A DNA stretch of 64,000 nt from Pseudomonas campi. GTDB taxonomy: Bacteria > Pseudomonadota > Gammaproteobacteria > Pseudomonadales > Pseudomonadaceae. Under the pieces are notes generated by a model. The model was given only the letters and a program-made list of their open reading frames with translations, was not told the DNA's origin and searched no databases. The position numbers and the translations under genes are program-made. This document shows positions 29,246-39,481 of the stretch, one piece after another. Positions within the stretch are counted from its first letter, which is position 1. Each line of letters begins with the position of its first letter. The stretch covers positions 2,728,001-2,792,000 of the forward strand of contig NZ_CP053697.2 in NCBI RefSeq assembly GCF_013200955.2, given 5' to 3'.

Positions 29246-29892
29246 TCGTGTTGCCCCCAGCTGTCGGTGAACAGCAGGTCCTGCAGCGGTCGCGCCGTGG
29301 CCCAGCCTTCCTGGACCAGCATCGGCTCGCGGTAGAACTCGGTGACCGGGCCCAGGCAGAGAATCGCCAGTGGCTTGCTGCCGACCGGCATGTGCAGCAG
29401 CTCGGCCAGCGCCTGCGGCTCGAACAGCGAGACCCAACCGAGACCCAGGCCTTCGGCGCGCGAAGCCAGCCAGAGGTTCTGGATGGCGCAGGCCAGGGAG
29501 GCCAGGTCCATTTCCGGCAGGGTGCGGCGGCCGAAGATGTGTTTCTCGCGTTCGTCCATCAGCGCCACCACCAGCAGCTCGGCGCAATCGCGGATGCCTT
29601 CGACCTTGAGCCGCATGAACTCGTCGCTGCGCTCGCCCAGCGCCTCGGCGGTGCGCACCCGCTCGGCCTCGACCTGGGCATGGATGGCCTCGCGCAGCGC
29701 CGGGCGGGTGATGCGGATAAAGCGCCAGGGCTGCATCAGGCCGACGCTGGGGGCCTGGTGCGCCGCCTCCAGCAAGCGCGCGAGCAGCTCCGGGGCCACC
29801 GTGCCACCGGCGAAGTGGCGCATGTCGCGGCGCTCGGCAATCGCCCGGTACACCGCGGCACGTTCCGCAGGACTGAAAGCATGCTCGCTCAT
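29242..29892 (-). CDS. bluB: 5,6-dimethylbenzimidazole synthase
   Basis: It converts reduced FMN and oxygen to dimethylbenzimidazole, the lower ligand of cobalamin. The 216-residue nitroreductase-fold protein has the FMN-binding [12 protein letters not shown], the BluB signature [13 protein letters not shown], and [17 protein letters not shown]. It is linked by ATGA overlaps to cobB on one side and cbiB on the other. Its presence means the organism can make the lower ligand aerobically and supports full cobalamin synthesis. Confidence 0.95.
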   Translation of the reverse strand: MSEHAFSPAERAAVYRAIAERRDMRHFAGGTVAPELLARLLEAAHQAPSVGLMQPWRFIRITRPALREAIHAQVEAERVRTAEALGERSDEFMRLKVEGIRDCAELLVVALMDEREKHIFGRRTLPEMDLASLACAIQNLWLASRAEGLGLGWVSLFEPQALAELLHMPVGSKPLAILCLGPVTEFYREPMLVQEGWATARPLQDLLFTDSWGQHE

Positions 29893-31181
29893 GGCAACAG
29901 CAGCCCGGCGGCGGCCTGCGGGTTGGACGGCAGGTAGAAGTGGATATAGGAGGCGGTCAGCCGGCCCAGGCGATAGACAGCCTCGCTGGCCGGGCGCTGG
30001 TTCGGGCTGCTGCCGCGTGCCAGCGGCTCGACGGGCGAGTCGAGCTGCGAATGGTGGTAGGTGTGGCCACGCAGCAGGCCTTCCGGCAGCTCCACTTGCT
30101 GCAGGCCGAGGGCGGCCATGCGCGGCTGCATCTGCGCGTGGCCGGGCAGCAGGCCGAGCAGTTCGGCGCTGTGGCCGGCCTTGTCGGTCAGGCGCTCGAG
30201 CAGGTAGAGCATGCCACCGCACTCGGCGAGGATCGGCTTGCCGGCGGCTTGGTGGACATGGATCGCCTCGCGCATGGCCAGGTTCTGCGCCAGTTGCTGC
30301 AGGTGCAGTTCCGGGTAGCCGCCGGGCAGGTAGAGGCTGTCCACCTCGGGCAACTGGCGCTCGCGCAGCGGCGAGAAGAAGCACAGCTCGGCGCCGAGCC
30401 GACGCAGCAGATCGAGGTTGGCCTGGTAGAGGAAAGCGAACGCGGTATCGCGGGCCACGCCGATGCGCACGCCGGCCAGCAGTGGCTCGATCACCTGGTC
30501 CACTGGTGCAGCGAAACGCACGGGGTCTGGCAGAGCATCGCCGGCGCTGGCCAGCAGCGCATCGGCTGCCGCGTCCAGGCGGCTATCCAGGTCGGCCAGT
30601 TCCTCGGCCTGGACCAGGCCCAGGTGGCGGCTGGGCAGCTCCAGCGCGGCGCTGCGCGGCAAGGCGCCGTACCAGCGGATCGCCGGCGGCAGGCTGTCGC
30701 GCAGGATCTCGCCATGCCGCGCGCTGCCGGTGCGGTTGGCCAGCACCCCGGCGAACGGCAGGTTGTGCTGGAAGTTGGCCAGGCCATAGGCCAGGGCGCC
30801 GAAGGTCTGCGCCATGGCGCTGCCATCGATCACCCCCAGCACCGGCACCTGGAAGCGCCGCGCCAGGTCGGCGGCCGAGGGGCTGCCGTCGAACAGGCCC
30901 ATCACCCCTTCGATCAGGATCAGGTCGGCCTCCCCCGCCGCCTCCCAGAGCAGGCGCCGGCATTCGTCCTCGCCGACCATCCACAGGTCGAGCTGGTACA
31001 CCGCCTGGCCCGAGGCGCGGGCGAGGATCATCGGGTCGAGAAAGTCCGGCCCGCATTTGAACACCCGCACACGCTTGCCGGCCCGCGTGTGCAGGCGCGC
31101 CAGGGCGGCGGTGACGGTGGTCTTGCCCTGGCCGGACGCCGGGGCGGCGATCAGCAGGGCCGGGCAGCTGCGTGCAGTCAT
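29889..31181 (-). CDS. cobB: Cobyrinic acid a,c-diamide synthase
   Basis: It amidates side chains a and c of hydrogenobyrinic (or cobyrinic) acid, using glutamine and ATP. The 430-residue protein has a P-loop ([16 protein letters not shown]), the [10 protein letters not shown] segment, and a C-terminal glutaminase domain with the Cys in [11 protein letters not shown] and the His in [11 protein letters not shown]. The ATG at 31181 has GAGAGGG just upstream, supplied by a copy of the GGGAGAGGG repeat. It overlaps bluB by four bases. This is not the sirtuin CobB, which is a separate gene at 40157. Confidence 0.95.
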   Translation of the reverse strand: MTARSCPALLIAAPASGQGKTTVTAALARLHTRAGKRVRVFKCGPDFLDPMILARASGQAVYQLDLWMVGEDECRRLLWEAAGEADLILIEGVMGLFDGSPSAADLARRFQVPVLGVIDGSAMAQTFGALAYGLANFQHNLPFAGVLANRTGSARHGEILRDSLPPAIRWYGALPRSAALELPSRHLGLVQAEELADLDSRLDAAADALLASAGDALPDPVRFAAPVDQVIEPLLAGVRIGVARDTAFAFLYQANLDLLRRLGAELCFFSPLRERQLPEVDSLYLPGGYPELHLQQLAQNLAMREAIHVHQAAGKPILAECGGMLYLLERLTDKAGHSAELLGLLPGHAQMQPRMAALGLQQVELPEGLLRGHTYHHSQLDSPVEPLARGSSPNQRPASEAVYRLGRLTASYIHFYLPSNPQAAAGLLLP

Positions 31182-31195
31182 TGCCCTCTCCCCGG

Positions 31196-31219
31196 CCCTC
31201 TCCCGCAAGCGGGAGAGGG
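31196..31219. repeat. Single hairpin of the CCCTCTCCC...GGGAGAGGG family, copy B
   Basis: Perfect 11-base arms (31196-31206 and 31209-31219) around an AA loop, 14 bases upstream of the cobB start. The adjoining CCCTCTCCCC at 31184-31193 is the remnant of a second hairpin, and its complement forms the cobB ribosome binding site. Confidence 0.85.
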
Positions 31220-31288
31220 GGCGTTAAGGGACAGATTCGCGTGCACCGCGCCCTTCGCCCACTCATGGACAGCAGGGAGGCTGATCGG

Positions 31289-31341
31289 GTAGCCCGGATG
31301 CAATCCGGGGTGGGCGGCTTCCCGGATTGCATCCGGGCTAC
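31289..31341. repeat. REPIN-like repeat, GTAGCCCGGATG family, copy 2
   Basis: Perfect inverted 21-base arms at 31289-31309 and 31321-31341 with an 11-base spacer, the same arms as at 16084. It lies between cobO and cobB inside the riboswitch-led operon, 13 bases beyond the cobO stop. Confidence 0.92.
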
Positions 31342-31353
31342 GGTACGCAGGGC

Positions 31354-31965
31354 TCAAAACTCGATCCCCTTCTGCGCCTTCACGCCGGCCTTGAAGGCAT
31401 GCTTGACCAGGTTCATCTCGGTGACGGTATCCGCCGCCTCGAGCATCCCCGGCAAGGCGCCACGGCCGGTCACCACCACATGCTGCAGCAGCGGGCGCGC
31501 CTCGATGTCGGCGAGCACCGCGTCCAGCTCCAGGTAGCCGTGCTTGAGGGCAATATTCAGCTCGTCGAGTACTACCAGGCCGATCTGCGGGTCATTCAGC
31601 AGTTGCCTCGCCACCGCCCAGGCCGCGCCGGCCTTGTCGATGTCGCGCTGGCGGTCCTGGGTTTCCCAGGTAAAACCCTCGCCCATCACGTGGTAGCTAA
31701 CTTCCTCGGGGAAGCGGCGGAAGAAGCTTTCTTCGCCGGTGCTGGCGGCGCCCTTGATGAACTGCACCACGCCGACCTTGATGCCGTGGCCGAGGGCGCG
31801 GGCGACCATGCCGAAGGCCGAGCTGCTCTTGCCCTTGCCGTTGCCGCTGTGCACCAGCAGCAGGCCGTATTCGTTCTGGGCCTGGGCGATCTTTTCGTCG
31901 ATCAGCGCTTTCTTGCGCTGCATGCGCGCCTTGTGGCGTTCGTCGCGCGCGGCGGACTCGTTCAT
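31354..31965 (-). CDS. cobO: Cob(I)yrinic acid a,c-diamide adenosyltransferase
   Basis: It attaches the 5'-deoxyadenosyl group to reduced cobalt of the corrin. The 203-residue BtuR/CobA-family protein has a charged N-terminal helix (DERHKARMQRKKALIDEK), the P-loop LLVHSGNGKGKSSSAFGM, the VVQFIKG strand, and the WDL-type core LVVLDELNIALKHGYL. It is the first gene after the minus-strand cobalamin riboswitch, so it leads the late operon. About 170 bases of repeats separate it from cobB. Confidence 0.95.
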   Translation of the reverse strand: MNESAARDERHKARMQRKKALIDEKIAQAQNEYGLLLVHSGNGKGKSSSAFGMVARALGHGIKVGVVQFIKGAASTGEESFFRRFPEEVSYHVMGEGFTWETQDRQRDIDKAGAAWAVARQLLNDPQIGLVVLDELNIALKHGYLELDAVLADIEARPLLQHVVVTGRGALPGMLEAADTVTEMNLVKHAFKAGVKAQKGIEF

Positions 31966-32130
31966 CTACAACTCCTCGCGACCAGCTGCGGCGCGGCAAA
32001 GCAGCAGCACCGCGACCTTCGCCAGGCACGGTGCAGAAAAACAGAATTGGGGCAGCAGCAGGACAACACGCAGGCAGGCCGAGCAGACCCACCCACCCGC
32101 AAAGCCCGCCGCAATGCCGTGGATCGCTAC

Positions 32131-32320
32131 AGGCCGGTCTCCGGGCTTGTGAGCGGAGCGTCTGGCTCCCCGGTCGCGCCTTCCCATGTCGAATGACACA
32201 GTGGCTGGATGCGACTGTTGACTCACCTACCGTTGCGGGGGCAGCGCCGGACTGTTCGACTGAATGAACCGGCTTCCCTGTTTCACCCCGTGGACGCGTC
32301 GCGACCGGGGCACCTGATGC
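32131..32320 (-). promoter_or_regulatory. Cobalamin riboswitch upstream of cobO
   Basis: On the minus strand the order GGGAAGCCGGTTCA, GCTGCCCCCGCAACGGTA and GGAGACCGGCC is the hallmark of an adenosylcobalamin riboswitch: the conserved core and the B12 box in the right order and spacing. It ends about 165 bases before the cobO start. By family knowledge, binding adenosylcobalamin lowers expression of cobO and the nine genes behind it. Outer ends are approximate. Confidence 0.93.
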
Positions 32321-32401
32321 TGGCGGCAGGGTAGAGGCTGGGCCGTGGCGCGTCAACGCCGAGCGCGGCCGCGAAAAACCTGTCGCGGATCTCGAATACG
32401 C

Positions 32402-32494
32402 CCTCCCCACTTGTGGGAGATTGCATGGGACTGGGGAAAGGGAGTGAGCCTACTCACCCTCTCCCCGACCCTCTCCCGTAAACGGGAGAGGGGG
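32402..32494. repeat. Paired hairpin repeat, CCCTCTCCC...GGGAGAGGG family, copy C
   Basis: A decayed first hairpin (CCCAC TT GTGGG near 32406-32417) and an intact second one (arms 32469-32479 and 32482-32492, loop AA) have the same layout as copy A. It lies between the cobalamin riboswitch and the 3' end of the hybrid kinase gene, where the intact hairpin could help end kinase transcription. Confidence 0.83.
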
Positions 32495-32507
32495 AAAAGC
32501 GCATCGC

Positions 32508-35500
32508 CTAGGACAGGCCCTGCAACAACTCCAGGGCCCGGTCGAAGTCGAAGCTCTCGACCTGCTGGGCCACCTGACGCAGGCGCTCGGCCAGCAGCGG
32601 GTCGAGGGCCAGGGCCTGCAGTTCGTACAGGGCATCCTGCGCCGCGGTGTCGCTCTCGGCCAGCAGGCGCCTGAGCTTGTCCAGCTGCGCCTGCAACTCG
32701 GCGCCAAGCGCGAGTGCCGGCGCCGCTGTGGCGCCCTGCTGCACCTCGACCAGCCCCGCCAGACCCGCTAGCAGCGGCTGCAACTGCCGCTCGACCTCGG
32801 CCACCAGGGGCTCCAGAACCTCCTCCGCCGCGCCGTCCTTGCAGGCCAGCTCCAGCGCCGTGGCGGCCTGCGCCAGATTGCCTGCGCCGATATTGCCCGC
32901 GCTGCCGCGCAGGCTATGGGCCAGGCGCGCCGCCGCCGAGGTATCGCTGTCCGCGCGAGCGGCAAGGAACTCGGCGCGGAAATCGCCCTGGCTGGAGCGG
33001 AACTTGCGCAGCAGGCGCAGATAAAGTTCGCGCTTGCCCATGCTGGTGGCCAGGCCGGCAGCCAGGTCGATACCGGGCAGGCTCTCGGGCAGGCCCAGCG
33101 CGGTCGTCACGCCGGCCGGCGAGTGTTGGGCCACCTGGGCGATACGCCCTGGTTTGGGATGGATCCACTTGGCCAGGGTGGCGAACATGTGCTCGACGTT
33201 GAGCGGCTTGGAGATATGGTCGTTCATGCCGCAGGCCAGGGTGCGCTCGCGGTCGCCGGCCATGGCGTTGGCGGTCATGGCGATCACCGGCAGCGCGGCC
33301 AGCTGCGGCTGCTCGCGAATCTTGCGGGTGGCGGTGTAGCCGTCCATCACCGGCATCTGACAGTCCATCAGCACGCCGTCGAAATCGGCGTCCTCGGCCA
33401 ACCGATCGAGCGCCTCCTGACCATGCTCGGCCAGGCACAGCTCGACGCCGGCGCTCTCCAGCAGCTCGCGGGCCAGCTCTCGATTCAGCTCGTTGTCCTC
33501 CACCAGCAGCAGCCGCGCGCCCTGCAGGCTGGCCATGGCGCTGGCGCTCTGATCGGAGCGCGCAGTAGCACGAGTATCGACCTGCGAGGTCTTGCCGAGC
33601 ATGCTGCCGATCGCTTCCAGCAGGGTCGACGGGGTCACCGGTTTGGTCAGCACCACCGGCAATTGCAGACCATGCTTGCCAGCCTCCTCCTGAGCCTCCT
33701 CGCGGCCGAAGGCGGTGACCATGATCACCGACGGCGTGTGCGCCAGGCTGACGGCACGCATCTGCCGTACCGTCTCCACGCCGTCCATGTTCGGCATCCG
33801 CCAGTCCATCAGCACCAGGTCGTAGGGCAGCTCCTTGCGCTCGGCCTCGACCAGCATGGTCAGTGCCGAGTGGCCGCTGTCCGCCACGTCCACCTCAATG
33901 CCGAAGCTGCGCGCCATGCCGGAGAGAATCTCGCGCGCACTGGCGTTGTCGTCCACCACCAGCACGCGGGTGCCCAGCAGCTCATCGGCGGTGAACATGC
34001 GCCGCGGCTGGGTGTCGCGCTGCACCCCGAGGCATACCTCGAAGTGGAAGGTGGAGCCATGCCCGGGCTCACTCTCCACCCAGATACGCCCGCCCATCAG
34101 CTCCACCAAGTGCTTGGAAATGGCCAGGCCCAGGCCGGTGCCGCCGTACTTGCGGGTGGTCGAGCTGTCGGCCTGACTGAAGGACTGGAACAGCCGCCCG
34201 CACTGCTCGGCACTCATGCCGATACCGCTGTCGTGCACCCAGAAGTGCAGCTGCACCTGCTCCTCGTCGCCACCCTCGAGCTCCACGCCGACCACGATCT
34301 CGCCCTGCTCGGTGAACTTGGCCGCGTTGTTGCCGAGGTTGATCAGTACCTGCCCCAGGCGCAGCGGATCGCCGATCAACGCGGTCGGCAGTTCGGCCGA
34401 GACGCTGAACAGCAGCTCCAGGCCTTTGTCCTCGGCCTTCAGGCCGATCATGCTGGAGAAGTTGTCGAGCACGTCCTCCAGATAGAAAGGAATGCGCTCG
34501 AGCTCCATCTTGCCGGCCTCGATCTTGGAGAAGTCGAGGATGTCGTTGATGATCCCCAGCAGGTTCTCCGCCGAGCGGTGCACCTTCTCGATGTAGTTGC
34601 GCTGCTTGTTGTCCAGCTCGGTGCGCAGCGCCAGGTAGCTCATGCCGATGATGGCGTTCATCGGCGTACGGATCTCATGGCTCATGTTGGCGAGGAAATC
34701 ACTCTTGGCCCGGGTCGCCTCCTCGGCCACCGCACGGGCCTCGCTCAGCGCCGTGACGTCGATGTTGACGCCGGTCGCGCGCAGCGGCTTGCCATCAGGC
34801 GTGCGCGTGAAGCGGCTCAGCGATTTGAAGGTGCGCACCGCCCCATCACTTTGCCGCACGATGCGGAAGTCGAACTCCAAGCGATCGAGACCGCTTTCGA
34901 TGGCCTCCTCGAACGAGCGACTGGCATGCTCCGCGTCATCGGGATGCAGCAGCGCCTTCCAGTGTGCCAGCGTGCCACCGAAGCCACCCGGCTCGAGGCC
35001 GAACATCTTCTCCAGCTGCGGCGTCCAATAGTCATGGCCGCTGACCAGGTCCACGTCGAACAGGCCGATGTCGCCGGCCTCCTGCGCCAGGTTCAGGCGC
35101 TCGCTGGCGGTGCGCAGCTTGACCTCCATCGCCCGACGCTCACTCACATCGCGCACCGAGGCGCAGACGCAGATGCCGTACCCCTCCAGGGCCGGCAAGC
35201 GCGACAGGCCAATTTCCACCGAGAACAGGCTGCCGTCCTTGCGCACGCCCTGCAGGTCGTCCAGGTTGGCGCCCATCTGCCGGGTGCTGCCGTGGGCGAT
35301 GAACTCGTTGCGCAAACCCACGTGGCGCTCGCGAATTGCCGCCGGCACCAGGCGCTCGATGGTTTCGCCACCCAGCTCACCGGCGCCGTAACCGAACAAC
35401 TGATCCAGTTGCGGATTGGTCAGCAGGATGCGTCCGTCGGCACCCAGCACCAGCATGCCGTCTGGCGCCGCCTCGATGATCCCGCGGAACCAGGCCTCGG

Positions 35501-36914
35501 TGGCACGCAGTGCGTTTTGCTGGGCCTCCAGCTCCTCGGCCTGCTGTTCCAGCTGCTGCGCCTGGGCCTCCATCTCATCGGCCTGGCGACGGGTTTCCGT
35601 CAGCAGGGCCTGGACCGCCTGATTGCGCTCGAGGATGGCCATGGCCGCGGCCAGCCGCGGCAGCGCCTCCTGAAACAGCAGGGCCTCGCGCTCCGCCAAG
35701 GGTTGCAGCCCGGCCAGTTCGAGCACGCCGAGCAGGCGCTCGCCGCGCTGCACCGGCTGCAGCAACAGGTAACTGGCCGGGGCTTCGCCCAGTTGCGAGC
35801 GCAGGCGCCAGAACTGTTCCGGCAGCCCATGCAGCTGGCGTGCCTGGCGGTCGGCCGCGCACTGCCCGAGTAGGCCCGCGCCGAGCGCCAGTTCGGCCTC
35901 CGGCGGCCGCTCCGGGTCGATGGCATAGCCGCCCATCAGGCGCAGACTGGTCGCCCCCTCGTGCAGGCTGTAGAGCAACCCCTGGCAGATGCCGAGCAGG
36001 CGCGCCATATGCTGCAGGAACACCTGCGCCAGTTCCTCGGGCGTCTCCGCCTGCTGCAGTTCGACCTGCAGCTGGCCGATCTGCACCTTGAGCCAGCGCT
36101 GCCGTTCGAGCTGCTGCGACTCGGTCTGCAGGGTGGCGATGGCGCGGGCCAGGTCACCGGTCTCGTTGCGCAGCTCGGTATGCGGAATCAACTGATCGAG
36201 ACGGCCGGCAGCCAACTGATCGACGGCGAAACGCACGCGGTTGAGCGGATTGCGGATCGACTGACTGACCAGCCAGGCCAGCAGCAGCGCCAGCGTCAGC
36301 CCGCCGACCAGCAGGATATAGGTGAGCGTGGTGCTGTGTTCGGCGTAATCGGCGATCTGCGTGGCGGTGTTTTGGATAGAGGTTTCCTTGACTTCGGCAA
36401 TGGCATTGAGCAGTGCGTCGGCCTGCTGGTCCAGGCCCTGGAATTCATCGCTGTCGAGCAGCTGCTGGGCCTCGCCCAGGCGCCCCTCGCCAGCCAGCTG
36501 CACGGCCTGCTCGGCATCGTTGCGCATTCGCTCCAGCAGCAGCTCGAAGGCGGTAAGACGGGCCTGGTTATCGCTGCGCTTGAGGGTCGGGCGGACCTGG
36601 GCCAACGCCTGATGCAGCCGTTGCTGGGCATCCAGCAGCTGTTGTCGGGACTTGCTGCGAACCGCCGCGCTGCTGGTACTGACGGCACGTTGCAACTCCT
36701 GCACCAGATGCGGCAATTGCACCCGCGCCTCATGCAGATGGGTGATGCCGATCACCTCCTCGTTGTACAGCTTCTGCATGTCGCGCTTCAGCGATGCCTG
36801 GGTGCGCAGGCTCTGCACCCCGAGCGCCAGCACCAGCACCAGCAGCGCAGAGAAGCCGAGGACCAGTTTGTGCAGCAGCGACAGACGCTCAAGCAGGGCG
36901 AGCATTCGGCTCAT
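32508..36914 (-). CDS. Membrane hybrid sensor histidine kinase with two receivers and HPt
   Basis: A 1468-residue signalling protein. Order: membrane helix (13-32), periplasmic helical bundle (about 35-194), second helix (about 195-215), HAMP (216-270), GAF-like domain (about 310-460), a Gln/Glu-rich coiled coil, and two PAS domains (about 490-730). Then come a HisKA domain with His746 ([20 protein letters not shown]), an ATPase domain with HDSGIGM and [10 protein letters not shown] boxes, and two receivers with Asp1037 and Asp1184. An HPt domain with His1333 ([11 protein letters not shown]) follows. All phosphorelay residues are present. The ATG at 36914 has GGGAAT upstream. It follows the HD-GYP regulator by 46 bases, an evident partner. 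Confidence 0.93.
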   Translation of the reverse strand: MSRMLALLERLSLLHKLVLGFSALLVLVLALGVQSLRTQASLKRDMQKLYNEEVIGITHLHEARVQLPHLVQELQRAVSTSSAAVRSKSRQQLLDAQQRLHQALAQVRPTLKRSDNQARLTAFELLLERMRNDAEQAVQLAGEGRLGEAQQLLDSDEFQGLDQQADALLNAIAEVKETSIQNTATQIADYAEHSTTLTYILLVGGLTLALLLAWLVSQSIRNPLNRVRFAVDQLAAGRLDQLIPHTELRNETGDLARAIATLQTESQQLERQRWLKVQIGQLQVELQQAETPEELAQVFLQHMARLLGICQGLLYSLHEGATSLRLMGGYAIDPERPPEAELALGAGLLGQCAADRQARQLHGLPEQFWRLRSQLGEAPASYLLLQPVQRGERLLGVLELAGLQPLAEREALLFQEALPRLAAAMAILERNQAVQALLTETRRQADEMEAQAQQLEQQAEELEAQQNALRATEAWFRGIIEAAPDGMLVLGADGRILLTNPQLDQLFGYGAGELGGETIERLVPAAIRERHVGLRNEFIAHGSTRQMGANLDDLQGVRKDGSLFSVEIGLSRLPALEGYGICVCASVRDVSERRAMEVKLRTASERLNLAQEAGDIGLFDVDLVSGHDYWTPQLEKMFGLEPGGFGGTLAHWKALLHPDDAEHASRSFEEAIESGLDRLEFDFRIVRQSDGAVRTFKSLSRFTRTPDGKPLRATGVNIDVTALSEARAVAEEATRAKSDFLANMSHEIRTPMNAIIGMSYLALRTELDNKQRNYIEKVHRSAENLLGIINDILDFSKIEAGKMELERIPFYLEDVLDNFSSMIGLKAEDKGLELLFSVSAELPTALIGDPLRLGQVLINLGNNAAKFTEQGEIVVGVELEGGDEEQVQLHFWVHDSGIGMSAEQCGRLFQSFSQADSSTTRKYGGTGLGLAISKHLVELMGGRIWVESEPGHGSTFHFEVCLGVQRDTQPRRMFTADELLGTRVLVVDDNASAREILSGMARSFGIEVDVADSGHSALTMLVEAERKELPYDLVLMDWRMPNMDGVETVRQMRAVSLAHTPSVIMVTAFGREEAQEEAGKHGLQLPVVLTKPVTPSTLLEAIGSMLGKTSQVDTRATARSDQSASAMASLQGARLLLVEDNELNRELARELLESAGVELCLAEHGQEALDRLAEDADFDGVLMDCQMPVMDGYTATRKIREQPQLAALPVIAMTANAMAGDRERTLACGMNDHISKPLNVEHMFATLAKWIHPKPGRIAQVAQHSPAGVTTALGLPESLPGIDLAAGLATSMGKRELYLRLLRKFRSSQGDFRAEFLAARADSDTSAAARLAHSLRGSAGNIGAGNLAQAATALELACKDGAAEEVLEPLVAEVERQLQPLLAGLAGLVEVQQGATAAPALALGAELQAQLDKLRRLLAESDTAAQDALYELQALALDPLLAERLRQVAQQVESFDFDRALELLQGLS

Positions 36915-36960
36915 GGCAGATTCCCAGTAGACACAACAATGAAAGGCCGCAACGCGCTGC

Positions 36961-38118
36961 TCAGGACTTCTGCTCCATGCGCTCAAGCGCCGCCCTTTGT
37001 TTAGCCAGGTCCTGGTCGTTGTCGGCGAAGCGTTCGGCGACGGCGCGGAACTGCTCGACGCAAGCCAGGAAGGCATCGCAGATATCCGGATCGAAGTGCG
37101 AGCCGCGCCCCTGGCGAATGATCTCGACGGCCTGTTCGTGGGGCATCCCCGCCTTGTACACGCGCCGGCTGATCAGCGCGTCGTAGACATCCGCCACCGC
37201 CATCAGCCGGGCGCTGATGGGAATGTCGTCGGCGGCCAGCCCCTCGGGGTAGCCGCTGCCGTCCCACTTCTCCTGATGGCCGTAGGCAATTTCCTTGGCC
37301 AGGCTGAGAAAGTCCACGCTGATGCCCAACTGATCCTCGGCATGCTGGATGGCATCGCGACCCAGGGTGGTATGGGTCTTCATGATCTCGAACTCTTCCT
37401 CGGTGAAGCGGCCCGGCTTGAGCAGAATCGCGTCAGGGATGCCGATTTTGCCGATATCGTGCAGCGGCGCCGACTTGAACAGCAGCTGGATCGTCTCGGC
37501 GCTGAGGAAGTGACGGAAACGCGGGTGCTCGCGCAGGTGCTCGGCCAGCACTTTCATATAGTGCTGGGTACGACGGATATGGTTGCCGGTCTCGTTGTCA
37601 CGGGTCTCCGCCAGCGAGGCCATGGCCTGGATGGTGACATCCTGAATGGCCACCACCTCGCGGGTGCGCCGCGCGACCTCCTGCTCCAGAAAGTCGTTCT
37701 GATCGCGCAGGAAGTCTGCCGCCGCCTTGAGCTTGAGCTGGGTATCCACCCGCGCCAGCACCAGTGGCGGACTGATCGGCTTGGTGATGTAGTCGACGGC
37801 GCCCAACGCCAGACCGTGGACTTCGTCCTCGGTCGCCGACATGGCGGTGAGGAAAATGATCGGGATATGGCGGGTACGCGGGTCCTGCTTGAGCTGCTCC
37901 GCCACCTCATAGCCGGACAGCCCGGGCATCATGATGTCGAGCAGAATCAGGTCCGGCAGCGGGTCGCCCTGCAGCACCCGCAGGGCCTTCTCGCCACTGT
38001 TGGCGGCCTTGACCCGGTAACGATCCTTGAGCAGGTCGGTCATCAGCATCAGGTTGTCCGGCGTATCGTCAACCACCAGGACGGTGGCTGGCCGGTAGAG
38101 GTCTTGGTCGGCACTCAT
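36961..38118 (-). CDS. Response regulator with HD-GYP c-di-GMP phosphodiesterase domain
   Basis: A 385-residue protein with an N-terminal receiver (phospho-acceptor Asp61, LLDIMMPGLSGY; conserved Lys in YITKPIS), a coiled linker (about 135-165), and an HD-GYP domain. It has HD at 220-221 (SAPLHDIGKIGIPD), KTHTTLGRDAI, and the GYP motif at 289-291 in GHQEKWDGSGYPEGL. Most active members read HHE there, and the second His is Gln here. The gene lies just upstream of the hybrid kinase and resembles P. aeruginosa PA2572 in layout. It probably breaks down or senses c-di-GMP under kinase control. Confidence 0.91.
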   Translation of the reverse strand: MSADQDLYRPATVLVVDDTPDNLMLMTDLLKDRYRVKAANSGEKALRVLQGDPLPDLILLDIMMPGLSGYEVAEQLKQDPRTRHIPIIFLTAMSATEDEVHGLALGAVDYITKPISPPLVLARVDTQLKLKAAADFLRDQNDFLEQEVARRTREVVAIQDVTIQAMASLAETRDNETGNHIRRTQHYMKVLAEHLREHPRFRHFLSAETIQLLFKSAPLHDIGKIGIPDAILLKPGRFTEEEFEIMKTHTTLGRDAIQHAEDQLGISVDFLSLAKEIAYGHQEKWDGSGYPEGLAADDIPISARLMAVADVYDALISRRVYKAGMPHEQAVEIIRQGRGSHFDPDICDAFLACVEQFRAVAERFADNDQDLAKQRAALERMEQKS

Positions 38119-38224
38119 GGCGTACAGCTCCCTTGCCAGATGGAGGTATTGCCGGGGCGGTGTAGCCCCAGAAGAGCTTAGCCGCGGACTGCGGGAATCA
38201 CCCTCAGCACCTCGAAATCGGTTC

Positions 38225-38887
38225 TCAGCGCTTGCGGCAAAGGGTCAGGCCATCACCCAGCGGCAGCAGGGACAGATCGACACGCCGGTCGCGCTTGAGC
38301 GTGCGATTGAGCGCCTGGATCGCACGGGTGTCGGCGCTGTCCGGATTCTGCTCGAGCACCCGGCCGCTCCACAGCACGTTGTCGAACAGGATCAGCCCGC
38401 CCTGACGCGCCAAAACTAGGGCGTGCTCCAGGTACACCGGATAGTTGGCCTTGTCGGCATCGATGAAGATCAGGTCGAAGCTTTCACCCTGCCCGCCGCG
38501 CTCCAGCGCATTGAGGGTTTCCAAAGCTGGCGCCAGGCGCAGGTCGATACGATCCTGCAGGCCGGCTTCGTACCAGTAGCGCCGGGCGATGGCGTTGTAG
38601 TCGCCGGGCAGGTCGCAGCAGATCAGCTGGCCGTCGGCCGGCAGGGCGGCGGCCATGCACAGGGCGCTGTAGCCGGTGAAGGTGCCGATCTCGAGGATGC
38701 GCCGGGCCCCGGTCAGCTGCACCAGCAGGGCCATGAACTGGCCCTGCTCGGGGGCGATCTGCCAGTGCGCATTGGTCAGCTGCGCCGTCTCGTCACGCAG
38801 GCGCTTGAGCAGCGGGGTTTCGCGCTGGGAAACATCCAGCAGGTATTGGTAGAGGTTGTCGTCGAGGTTGAGGGTGCGCTGGGTCAT
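38225..38887 (-). CDS. SAM-dependent O-methyltransferase, catechol OMT-like family
   Basis: A 220-residue class I methyltransferase of the O-methyltransferase_3 family. The SAM-binding strand is ILEIGTFTGYSALCMAAALP and the metal-binding Asp region is LIFIDADKANYPVYLEHAL, followed by GGLILFDNVLWSGRV. The N-terminal AQLTNAHWQIAPEQGQFM fits this group. Its ATG overlaps the stop of the upstream NlpC/P60 lipoprotein gene by four bases. The substrate cannot be read from sequence. Confidence 0.88.
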   Translation of the reverse strand: MTQRTLNLDDNLYQYLLDVSQRETPLLKRLRDETAQLTNAHWQIAPEQGQFMALLVQLTGARRILEIGTFTGYSALCMAAALPADGQLICCDLPGDYNAIARRYWYEAGLQDRIDLRLAPALETLNALERGGQGESFDLIFIDADKANYPVYLEHALVLARQGGLILFDNVLWSGRVLEQNPDSADTRAIQALNRTLKRDRRVDLSLLPLGDGLTLCRKR

Positions 38888-39405
38888 GGCTGGCGCGCCA
38901 ACTGCGCCGGTGCCAGTACGCGCTTGGCGCTGAGGTAGGTCTTCTGCCAGTAGGCCGTGGTCAGATAGTCCAGGCGCACGGTGCCGCCGCTGGACGGCGC
39001 ATGGACGAAACGCCCTTCGCCGACATAGATGCCGGCATGGCTGACCTGGCCGCCGCCATTGGTGGCGAAAAACAGCAGGTCACCGCTCTGCAGGGCATTG
39101 CGGCTGACCGTCGGCGCACGCAGGTTGATCATCTCGCGGGTCGAACGCGGCAGCTGGATACCGGCCGAGTTGCGGTACACGTAGCCGATCAGGCCACTGC
39201 AGTCGAAACCACTGTCCGGGGTGTTGCCGCCATAGCGATAGGGCGTGCCAACCAGGCCGATGGCACTCATCAGCACATCATCGGCATTTTCGTTGCCAAC
39301 GATGGGAAAAGGGTCGACGGGGTAATCAGGAGAGGGAGAGTTGCCGGCGCAGGCGGTAAGCAGCGCGGCGAGGGCTAGCAGGGCGAAGCGAGCCGTTACA
39401 TGCAT
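38884..39405 (-). CDS. NlpC/P60-family lipoprotein, probable murein endopeptidase
   Basis: A 173-residue protein with a lipoprotein signal (LAALLTACAG, lipobox LTAC, Cys19) and an NlpC/P60 domain. The catalytic Cys is in PDSGFDCSGLIGYVYRN and the His in GGGQVSHAGIYVGEGRFVHA. By family it cuts peptide stems in peptidoglycan. It is followed by the O-methyltransferase gene with a 4-base overlap. A close paralogue lies 76 bases upstream in the same direction. Confidence 0.92.
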   Translation of the reverse strand: MHVTARFALLALAALLTACAGNSPSPDYPVDPFPIVGNENADDVLMSAIGLVGTPYRYGGNTPDSGFDCSGLIGYVYRNSAGIQLPRSTREMINLRAPTVSRNALQSGDLLFFATNGGGQVSHAGIYVGEGRFVHAPSSGGTVRLDYLTTAYWQKTYLSAKRVLAPAQLARQP

Positions 39406-39481
39406 GGCGGGCGATCCTGGCCGGAATGCGCCCTACTCTGCCGCGTGCCGGACACAGGCGCAAGCCCTGTGCCCTTGCGCC

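Noticed and set aside
32916..35873. A 985-codon open frame on the plus strand
   Set aside because: It is antisense to the hybrid histidine kinase. The product is rich in His, Gln, Ala and Arg without any domain, a usual shadow of GC-rich coding DNA.
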